The notes below the pieces were generated by a model. That model was not told the origin of the DNA and ran no database searches. It was given only the letters and a program-made list of their open reading frames with translations. From the NCBI GenBank assembly GCA_963933205.1, contig CAWVTK010000135.1, positions 1 to 5,583 of the forward strand: a stretch of DNA of 5,583 bases, given 5' to 3'. Shown here in pieces: positions 1 through 5,583 of the stretch. The first letter of the stretch is position 1. Every line of letters begins with the position of its first letter. This DNA comes from UBA6772 sp963933205 (GTDB taxonomy: Bacteria > Bacteroidota > Bacteroidia > Flavobacteriales > UBA7430). A program made the translations under genes and the position numbers.

Positions 1-3000
1 ATCTATTGGTGGTCTGTTTGCTCAAAACCAAGAGTTTATAGAGTTGTCATGGTTAGGTTCTAAATCTCATTTATACAACGATAGCCTTGTAGAAACCGTT
101 TCTTTTAAAGATGCTTTTTACTCGTTTGAAGAGCACAACTTTCCAATTTTTAAGAAAAAAATACGTCTTCCAGAAAATGTATTATCCGCCAATGTGCTTA
201 TTACATCTCTCGATAGCAGTCTTTTTTCAGCTTTAGATCTCAATCTATTAAGTTCTGACTTGCCCAATTCTCCTTTAAAATGGCGTATTTCTTACGAACG
301 TAAGATCCCTTATCTAATTTTTGCATTCATTCCTTTAACCGCCAGCCATAAAATCACTCACTTTAGTTACACGCTTAATTTAACCTATTCAGATTTTGAT
401 ATAAATGCTAAAAGAACATCAAACCAGAATTCTGTTTTAAGTCAGGGCGATTGGTTTCGTTTTAAAGTAAGCGACGACGGTCTGTATAGAATTGATAAAT
501 CTAGCTTTGATGAAATGGGTGTCTCCTTAGCCTCGATAGATCCACGTAATATCCAGATTTACGGAAATGGGGGTACTATGCTTCCAGAGTACAATGCTGA
601 TTTTAGATACGACGATTTAGTACAAAACGCAATTTTCGTCTCTGGTGAAGAGGATGGAATTTTCGATTCGAATGACTTTGCAGTCTTTTACGCTCAAGCT
701 CCTCATAGATGGAAATACAATAATTTAAATTCTGCTTTTGAACATGTTTTAAATATATACGATACCAATAATTACTATTACCTTCATATTGGCGACGAAT
801 ATGGTAAAAGAATTCAAACTATTGAACAAGCAGAAAACCCAAACTTCGAAGTCGATTTTCATACACAAGCAACTTTTTACGAATGGGAAAATAAAAACTT
901 ACAAAGTACCGGTAGGCAATGGTTTGGCGAGTATTTTAGTTTTAACGAACAGTACAATCTTAATTTTAACTTCGATTCTAGAATAAAAACAAGTCCTATT
1001 CGAATAAAATCGAGAGCTGTAGCTCGATCTTCATCTGCTACAAGTATTTCGTGTAAGCAAAACGGATCAGAAATTCTCAACGTACCAATAGGCACCAATG
1101 TAAGCTCATCGGTTTATGTAGATGATGGTGAGGCTATTGCTGAATTTTCAAGCAATCAAGACAACATCAGTTTAAGTGTTTCTTATAATAAAAATGGAGA
1201 TGCTGCTGCATTTGCCTACCTCGATTATATAGAACTAGAAGCTAAATGTGCATTAAGTTACAATGGAGGTCAGTTGCTATTTAAAGAGCCTTCTACTGTG
1301 GCCGAGAATAGAGTCTCTAAGTTTTTAATTAACTCTAATTTAAATAATTTTGTTATTTGGGAGGTAACAGACCCTACAAATAGTACTCAAATAAATCTCA
1401 CGAACTACGATAGTTTTTCCATACAAACAAACCGTTTAAAGGAGTTTGTAATTCACGATTTAAACAAGTCTAGTTACAATAAGCCCTTGTTTGATAAGCA
1501 AATACCTAATCAAAACTTACACGGTCAATTACCTGCAGACTTATTAATTATAACTGCCGAAGAATTTTTAGAAGCTGCAGAACGTTTAGCAGAATTTCAT
1601 ATTCAAGAAGATGGCATGCGAGTTAATGTTGCCACCACAGAGCAAATTTACAACGAGTTTAGCTCGGGAAAACAAGATTTAATTGCTTTAAGGTCGTATG
1701 TTAAAATGTTTTACGACAAGGCTCAAACAGAAAACGACCTTCCTGAAAACGTACTTCTTTTTGGCGATGCGAGTTACGATTACAAAGGCATAACCAATGC
1801 TAACGGACTTTACGATGATGTGAATTTCGTTCCTACTTTTCAATCAGAATATTCCTTTGCACTAGGAGCCTCTTTTTGTACCGACGATTTTATCGCTTAT
1901 TTAGATACCTTGGAGGGGGCTCAAAACTCCATGAGTTCCGATGGTATGGATATAGGCGTTGGCCGTATTGTTTGCCAAACTTTAAATGAAGCACAGGCTG
2001 TAGTCGATAAAATAATCAACTACAATTCGGTAAACTCTTTTGGAGATTGGAGGTCTACAATTTGCTTTGTTGCCGACGATGTAGACGATGAAAATTGGGA
2101 GTTTAGATTGCAAGACAACATAAATCAAATTGCAAGTCATCTGGATACTACATACCACAATTATAACATCAATAAAATCTATTTAGACGCCTACCAACAA
2201 AAGTCTTCCTCAGGCGGTCAGCGCTATCCAGACGCGCGCCAAGCAATTGTAGACCAGGTAAACAAGGGCGCTTTAATGATGCATTATTACGGCCATGGAG
2301 GAGAAGTAGGCTGGGCAGAAGAGCGGGTGCTAGAATTAATAGATATTAATACTTGGGAAAACATGAACAATTTAGCTGTTTTTATAACGGCTACCTGCGA
2401 GTTTTCTAGATACGACGATGTGAAAAGAGTATCCGCCGGGGAGCAAATTTTGTTAAACCCTACCGGTGCTGGTATTGCACTGTTTACCACCACAAGAACC
2501 ATTCAGGAAAACGATGCAAAAAACCTATCGCTTGCTTTTTATAAGTATGCAATTCCGGAAAGTGCCGGAGAAGTATTGAGCTTTGGCTCTATTATGAGGG
2601 CCATGAAAAACGATTTGAATACCTCAGGAATTTCGGCTACCAACAAAATGAAATTCACGCTATTGGGTGATCCTTCTTTGAAATTTCCAATTCCTCAAAC
2701 AACAATAAAGATCACTGAAATAGTAGACGCATTAACACAAGAACCTATAGACTCTGTAAAAGCGCTTTCTAGAATTATTGTACGAGGCGCCGTTTTAAAT
2801 CCAGATGAATCTGTTAAAACATCTTTTAATGGTATTGTTAAACCTAAAATTTACGATAAACCCACCAAGCTTCAAACCCTAAATAACGACTTCGAATTTT
2901 TAGATCCATTTTATTTTGAACTCCAACAAAGCATACTTTATGCTGGTAATGTTACAGTAGATAGTGGCTTGTTTGAATTTGAGTTTGTTGTACCAAAAGA

Positions 3001-3784
3001 TATTTCCTATGCCTACGGTTTAGGTAAAATAGCGCTATATGCGCAAGACAGTCTTACAGATGCTATTGGGGCAGATGCCTCGGTATTAATTGGCGGATTC
3101 GACGAAAATGCCGATTCTGATGACTTTGGTCCAGAAATTCAGCTCTTTATGAATAATAATAGTTTTAGAGTGGGAGGTATTACAAACTCGAACCCAAGCT
3201 TATTTGCCGAGGTAACAGACGATTCTGGCGTTAACACTACGGGCAATGGTATCGGACACGATATTGTCGCTATTCTGGATCAAGACAGTCAGAACTCTAT
3301 TGTTTTAAACCAATACTACGAATCCAATTTAGACTCCTACCAATCCGGTGTAGTTTCTTACCCTTTTTCCGATTTAACCGAAGGATTACACACCTTAAAA
3401 ATTAAAGTATGGGACGTTCATAATAATTCATCTGAAGATTTTACAGAGTTTTTAGTAGTTAAAAACGAAGGTTTAATTTTGAGTAATTTAATGAATTACC
3501 CGAATCCGTTTAACGAATATACCCGCATTCATTTTGAACACAACCAATCCTCACAAGATTTAGAAGTACGTATGGATATTTATGACTTTAATGGCCGTCG
3601 AGTTAAATCCATACAAAACACTATTTTAAATTCTTCCTACTCCAATACGGACTTTGTTTGGAACGCCGATACTGATGGCGGAAGCACTGTTGCAACGGGC
3701 GTTTATTTGTGTAAACTTACGGTACTCAACCCTTCTACTAAAAAAGAAAATACAATTAGTACACAAATGGTACTAATAAAATAA
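1..3784 (+). CDS. porU: PorU, type IX secretion system sortase (C25 gingipain-family peptidase), 5' end outside window
   Basis: This is a cell-surface cysteine peptidase/transpeptidase. In the known family it cleaves the C-terminal sorting domain from T9SS cargo and links the cargo to a surface anchor, within an attachment complex that includes PorV. Residues are numbered from the codon at 2-4; 1260 are visible. Residues 1-7 (SIGGLFA) look like the end of a signal peptide cut before Gln8. The PorU N-terminal motif GDWFRFKVSDDGLYRID starts at residue 149. The C25 domain spans about 513-897, from DLLIITAEEF to LLGDPSLKF. The catalytic pair is His765 in YYGHGG and Cys799 in TATCEFSRYDD, 34 residues apart, close to the 33 in gingipain RgpB. 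Beta-sandwich-like sequence follows, including a DDFGPEIQLFMNNNSFRVGG stretch from 1040, then a CTD from about 1158. A TTG at 44-46 is in frame but lies past the signal peptide, so it is not the start. The reading frame is intact to TAA. In Flavobacterium johnsoniae gldJ lies upstream of porU; whether that holds here cannot be seen. Confidence 0.95.
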   Translation, partial: SIGGLFAQNQEFIELSWLGSKSHLYNDSLVETVSFKDAFYSFEEHNFPIFKKKIRLPENVLSANVLITSLDSSLFSALDLNLLSSDLPNSPLKWRISYERKIPYLIFAFIPLTASHKITHFSYTLNLTYSDFDINAKRTSNQNSVLSQGDWFRFKVSDDGLYRIDKSSFDEMGVSLASIDPRNIQIYGNGGTMLPEYNADFRYDDLVQNAIFVSGEEDGIFDSNDFAVFYAQAPHRWKYNNLNSAFEHVLNIYDTNNYYYLHIGDEYGKRIQTIEQAENPNFEVDFHTQATFYEWENKNLQSTGRQWFGEYFSFNEQYNLNFNFDSRIKTSPIRIKSRAVARSSSATSISCKQNGSEILNVPIGTNVSSSVYVDDGEAIAEFSSNQDNISLSVSYNKNGDAAAFAYLDYIELEAKCALSYNGGQLLFKEPSTVAENRVSKFLINSNLNNFVIWEVTDPTNSTQINLTNYDSFSIQTNRLKEFVIHDLNKSSYNKPLFDKQIPNQNLHGQLPADLLIITAEEFLEAAERLAEFHIQEDGMRVNVATTEQIYNEFSSGKQDLIALRSYVKMFYDKAQTENDLPENVLLFGDASYDYKGITNANGLYDDVNFVPTFQSEYSFALGASFCTDDFIAYLDTLEGAQNSMSSDGMDIGVGRIVCQTLNEAQAVVDKIINYNSVNSFGDWRSTICFVADDVDDENWEFRLQDNINQIASHLDTTYHNYNINKIYLDAYQQKSSSGGQRYPDARQAIVDQVNKGALMMHYYGHGGEVGWAEERVLELIDINTWENMNNLAVFITATCEFSRYDDVKRVSAGEQILLNPTGAGIALFTTTRTIQENDAKNLSLAFYKYAIPESAGEVLSFGSIMRAMKNDLNTSGISATNKMKFTLLGDPSLKFPIPQTTIKITEIVDALTQEPIDSVKALSRIIVRGAVLNPDESVKTSFNGIVKPKIYDKPTKLQTLNNDFEFLDPFYFELQQSILYAGNVTVDSGLFEFEFVVPKDISYAYGLGKIALYAQDSLTDAIGADASVLIGGFDENADSDDFGPEIQLFMNNNSFRVGGITNSNPSLFAEVTDDSGVNTTGNGIGHDIVAILDQDSQNSIVLNQYYESNLDSYQSGVVSYPFSDLTEGLHTLKIKVWDVHNNSSEDFTEFLVVKNEGLILSNLMNYPNPFNEYTRIHFEHNQSSQDLEVRMDIYDFNGRRVKSIQNTILNSSYSNTDFVWNADTDGGSTVATGVYLCKLTVLNPSTKKENTISTQMVLIK
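2..22 (+). other. C-terminal remnant of the PorU signal peptide
   Basis: The first seven in-frame codons read SIGGLFA and are followed by QNQEFIEL. A small and hydrophobic run ending in Ala before Gln is the usual signal peptidase I site in Bacteroidota exported proteins, and the PorV signal peptide in this window ends the same way (AFA|Q). The n-region and most of the hydrophobic core would lie left of the window. This shows that the gene extends upstream and fixes the mature N-terminus near the codon at 23-25. It is inferred from pattern, not from a trained predictor. Confidence 0.75.
3473..3781 (+). other. C-terminal T9SS sorting-type domain (CTD) of PorU
   Basis: The last 103 residues of PorU have the layout of a type A CTD. 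There is a NYPNPFNEYTRIHFEH opening with the conserved PNPF turn, then a strand with DIYDFNGRRVKSI, a conserved Trp (FVWNADTDGG), then ATGVYLCKLTV, and a final short strand ending VLIK. The family resembles Por_Secre_tail/FlgD-Ig-like domains. PorU of Porphyromonas gingivalis also carries such a domain and is reported to keep it uncleaved, unlike its cargo. I infer the same here from similarity; retention cannot be read from sequence. Confidence 0.85.
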
Positions 3785-3804
3785 AATTAGCGTTAATAAA
3801 TTCA

Positions 3805-3812
3805 TAAATTTG
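3805..3812 (+). promoter_or_regulatory. Candidate Bacteroidota -7 promoter element upstream of porV
   Basis: TAAATTTG is an exact match to the Bacteroidota -7 consensus TAnnTTTG, in the 49-base gap between porU and porV. Transcription starting about 5-7 bases after it would give a leader of roughly 15 bases before the porV ATG at 3834. The expected TTG near -33 is not convincing: the nearest candidate is TTAG at 3787-3790, with a spacer of only about 15 bases to the -7 element. The region is very AT-rich, so a chance match is possible. If real, it would let porV and ispF be transcribed without porU, in addition to read-through. Confidence 0.4.
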
Positions 3813-3833
3813 TTCCGTTTTAAAACTGACCCC

Positions 3834-5063
3834 ATGAAAAAAATTGCATGTATAGCTTTTGCAGCTGTTTTAATGAATACACAAGCCTTTGCACAAGACG
3901 ATATTCCAAACTCCGATTCAGACTATTTGAATAACCTGAATACAATATCTACTTCAGTTCCATTTTTATTAATTGCTCCAGACTCTAGAGCTGGTGCAAT
4001 GGGAGATGTAGGTGCTGCAACAAGTCCCGATCATAATTCTATTCATTGGAACGCATCTAAGTTGGCCTTTTTAGAGGACGATAACGGCTTTTCGGTTTCC
4101 TATACACCTTGGTTGCAAGCTTTGGTTCCCGAAATTAGTTTGAGTTACTTGTCGGGCTTTAAGCGTTTAAACAACCGAAGTACAGTTGCTGCTAGTTTAC
4201 GATATTTCTCTTTAGGCGAAATTCAATTTACCGATAATGAAGGTCAAGCTATTTCTAAATTTAGTCCCAACGAATTTGCATTAGATGGTGCTTATGCCAT
4301 GAAGCTTTCCGAAAACTTTTCTTCGGGATTGGCTATGCGTTATATCTATTCAAATTTAACGGGAGGTATAAATGTGCAAGGTGGAGCTCCTACAAAACCA
4401 GGAACTTCTTTTGGAGTTGATTTGTCTTCTTATTACCAAAGTGATGAGTTTAAGGTAGAAGATAAAACAGCCTATTGGGCTGCGGGTGTAAACATTACCA
4501 ATATTGGGAATAAAATCTCGTACACCGATGGAGGAGAGGAACATTTTTTGCCAACAAACGGTCGTTTAGGGGCTAGTTTTAATATGGAGTTAGACGATTA
4601 CAATTCCGTTTCTTTTGCTTTTGATGTAAATAAACTACTGGTGCCAACACCGCCTGTTTATGCTCTTGATGAAGACAATCAGGAGATTAGAGATGAAAAT
4701 GGAGATCGAGTGATTGAGGCTGGTCAAGATCCTAATGTTGGAACACTTCAAGGCGTTTTTCAATCTTTTAGCGATGCACCTGGAGGATTTCAGGAAGAGA
4801 TAAATGAGCTGATGTATTCGGTTGGTATGGAGTACTGGTATTTAAAGCAATTTGCTTTTAGAGGTGGGTATTTTTACGAGCACGAAACAAAAGGTAACCG
4901 AAAGTATTTTACCCTTGGGGTAGGTTTACGCATGAATGTATTTTCTTTAGACATGGCCTTTTTACTGCCTGCTCAAAGAGGTACAAGAAGCCCTTTGGCC
5001 AATACCTTACGCTTTACCATGTTGTTTGATATGGCGGCCTTGTACTCTACCGATAAACAATAA
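3834..5063 (+). CDS. porV: PorV, type IX secretion system outer-membrane shuttle protein
   Basis: PorV (also LptO, P. gingivalis PG27 family) is a FadL-like outer-membrane beta-barrel. In the known system it binds CTD-bearing cargo at the SprA translocon and carries it to the PorU-containing attachment complex. The 409-residue product starts with signal peptide MKKIACIAFAAVLMNTQAFA, cut before Gln21; Cys6 is not in a lipobox, so this is not a lipoprotein. Family signatures are TSVPFLLIAPDSRAGAMGD from residue 40, continuing to NSIHWNASKLAF, then LRYFSLGEIQFTD, PNEFALDGAYAMKLS and FQSFSDAPGGFQEE. Alternating polar/hydrophobic strands run to the end, fitting a barrel, and the length is near the 391 residues of P. 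gingivalis PorV. I chose ATG 3834 because it begins directly with the Lys-Lys signal peptide; an in-frame TTG at 3810 would add eight polar residues before it and overlaps the candidate -7 element. It follows porU by 49 bases. An acidic stretch at residues 279-299 is probably in an exposed loop. Confidence 0.95.
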   Translation: MKKIACIAFAAVLMNTQAFAQDDIPNSDSDYLNNLNTISTSVPFLLIAPDSRAGAMGDVGAATSPDHNSIHWNASKLAFLEDDNGFSVSYTPWLQALVPEISLSYLSGFKRLNNRSTVAASLRYFSLGEIQFTDNEGQAISKFSPNEFALDGAYAMKLSENFSSGLAMRYIYSNLTGGINVQGGAPTKPGTSFGVDLSSYYQSDEFKVEDKTAYWAAGVNITNIGNKISYTDGGEEHFLPTNGRLGASFNMELDDYNSVSFAFDVNKLLVPTPPVYALDEDNQEIRDENGDRVIEAGQDPNVGTLQGVFQSFSDAPGGFQEEINELMYSVGMEYWYLKQFAFRGGYFYEHETKGNRKYFTLGVGLRMNVFSLDMAFLLPAQRGTRSPLANTLRFTMLFDMAALYSTDKQ

Positions 5064-5066
5064 AAT

Positions 5067-5549
5067 ATGAACATAAGAATAGGTTTTGGTTTTGATGTTC
5101 ATCAATTGGCTGACGGAGAAGAATTTTGGCTTGGAGGTATTTTAGTGCCGCACGAAAAAGGCGCAGTAGGGCACTCCGATGCTGATGTATTAATTCACAC
5201 TATTTGCGATGCTATACTGGGTGCTGCCGATTTGCGAGACATAGGTTTTCATTTTCCAGATACCGATGGCAAATACAAAGGAATAGACAGTAAGATTTTG
5301 CTTAAAGACGTAATGAAACTCATTCGGGAAAATGGTTTTGAATTGGGCAATATAGACTCTACCATTGCGCTTCAAAAACCAAAAGTTAACCCACACATAC
5401 CCGAAATGAAAAAAGTACTGGCAGAGGTAATGCATGTTTCTGCTGGCCAAGTATCTATTAAAGCAACCACCACAGAAAAATTAAGCTTTGTTGGTAGAGA
5501 AGAAGGGGTTTCTGCTTATGCAGTAGCTCTACTCCAAAAACTGGACTGA
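5067..5549 (+). CDS. ispF: 2-C-methyl-D-erythritol 2,4-cyclodiphosphate synthase
   Basis: This cytosolic homotrimeric enzyme of the MEP (non-mevalonate) isoprenoid pathway converts 4-diphosphocytidyl-2-C-methyl-D-erythritol 2-phosphate to the 2,4-cyclodiphosphate, releasing CMP. The 160-residue protein is full length for the family (about 155-165). The metal site is complete: Asp10 and His12 in GFDVHQ, and His44 in the signature starting GHSDADVLIHTICDA (E. coli Asp8, His10, His42). DIG at 58-60 and FPDTD at 63-67 match the nucleotide/diphosphate-binding loops. ATTTEKLSFVGREEG near 133-147 supplies the conserved Thr-Thr and Glu137 (E. coli Glu135) and the Phe141/Arg144 pair. It appears catalytically intact. 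The ATG lies three bases after the porV stop with no Shine-Dalgarno motif, so it is very probably cotranscribed with porV and perhaps translationally coupled. No functional link to secretion is known. No IspD domain is fused to it, unlike the bifunctional IspDF of some other bacteria. Confidence 0.98.
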   Translation: MNIRIGFGFDVHQLADGEEFWLGGILVPHEKGAVGHSDADVLIHTICDAILGAADLRDIGFHFPDTDGKYKGIDSKILLKDVMKLIRENGFELGNIDSTIALQKPKVNPHIPEMKKVLAEVMHVSAGQVSIKATTTEKLSFVGREEGVSAYAVALLQKLD

Positions 5550-5583
5550 CGAACATTTATATTTTAAGAAGTTTAACCTACAC

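Noticed and set aside
789..1098. Short open frames on both strands (789-986 + and 877-1098 -) within porU.
   Set aside because: They lie wholly inside the intact porU frame, show no recognisable motif, and look like chance frames in AT-rich coding sequence.
2287..2502. Open frame of 71 codons on the - strand over the PorU catalytic region.
   Set aside because: It is antisense to the conserved YYGHGG to TATCEFSR segment of porU, with no protein-like family features of its own.
3798..3826. Inverted repeats between porU and porV: AAATT-CATA-AATTT (3798-3811) and the palindrome GTTTTAAAAC (3817-3826).
   Set aside because: The first has 5-bp A/T-only arms and the second is a loopless 10-base palindrome. 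Neither could form a stable terminator hairpin, and such repeats arise by chance in AT-rich gaps.
4356..4544. Open frame of 62 codons on the - strand inside porV.
   Set aside because: It is antisense to barrel-coding sequence, is short, and has no recognisable start context or motif.
5190..5450. Open frame of 86 codons on the - strand inside ispF.
   Set aside because: It is antisense to the conserved core of ispF, including the metal-binding and signature motifs, has no recognisable domain, and is explained by the codon use of the opposite strand.
5550..5583. The 34 bases after ispF, with TATATTTT resembling a -7 element.
   Set aside because: The final G of TAnnTTTG is missing and the window ends too soon to see a downstream gene. 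No hairpin with a T-run is visible either, so neither a promoter nor a terminator is called.

Overview
The window comes from the chromosome of a Bacteroidota bacterium, most likely a member of the Flavobacteriaceae. The evidence is AT-rich coding sequence, no Shine-Dalgarno-type purine runs before the starts, Ala|Gln signal-peptidase sites, a Bacteroidota-type TAnnTTTG -7 promoter element, and two core components of the type IX secretion system (T9SS), which is confined to this phylum. The genus cannot be named from the sequence alone.

Three genes lie head to tail on the + strand and fill nearly the whole window. (1) Positions 1-3784 hold porU, the T9SS cell-surface sortase of the gingipain (C25) peptidase family. 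It is cut at the left edge inside its signal peptide, so its true start lies a few tens of bases outside. (2) Positions 3834-5063 hold porV, the outer-membrane beta-barrel shuttle protein of the same system. It is preceded by a 49-base gap with a candidate promoter element. (3) Positions 5067-5549 hold ispF, 2-C-methyl-D-erythritol 2,4-cyclodiphosphate synthase of the MEP isoprenoid pathway, starting three bases after the porV stop. The last 34 bases (5550-5583) hold nothing I can assign.

PorU and PorV act together. Cargo proteins with a C-terminal sorting domain (CTD) cross the outer membrane through the SprA translocon. PorV collects them and delivers them to PorU, which removes the CTD and joins the new C-terminus to a surface anchor. 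IspF has no known role in this process. It is a housekeeping gene that probably shares a transcript with porV.

I found no mobile element, CRISPR array, RNA gene, frameshift or unknown gene. This is an ordinary, well-conserved core locus. The points worth attention are start-site corrections, the clear catalytic residues, the CTD carried by the sortase itself, and the tight porV-ispF coupling. I do not see a previously undescribed system here.
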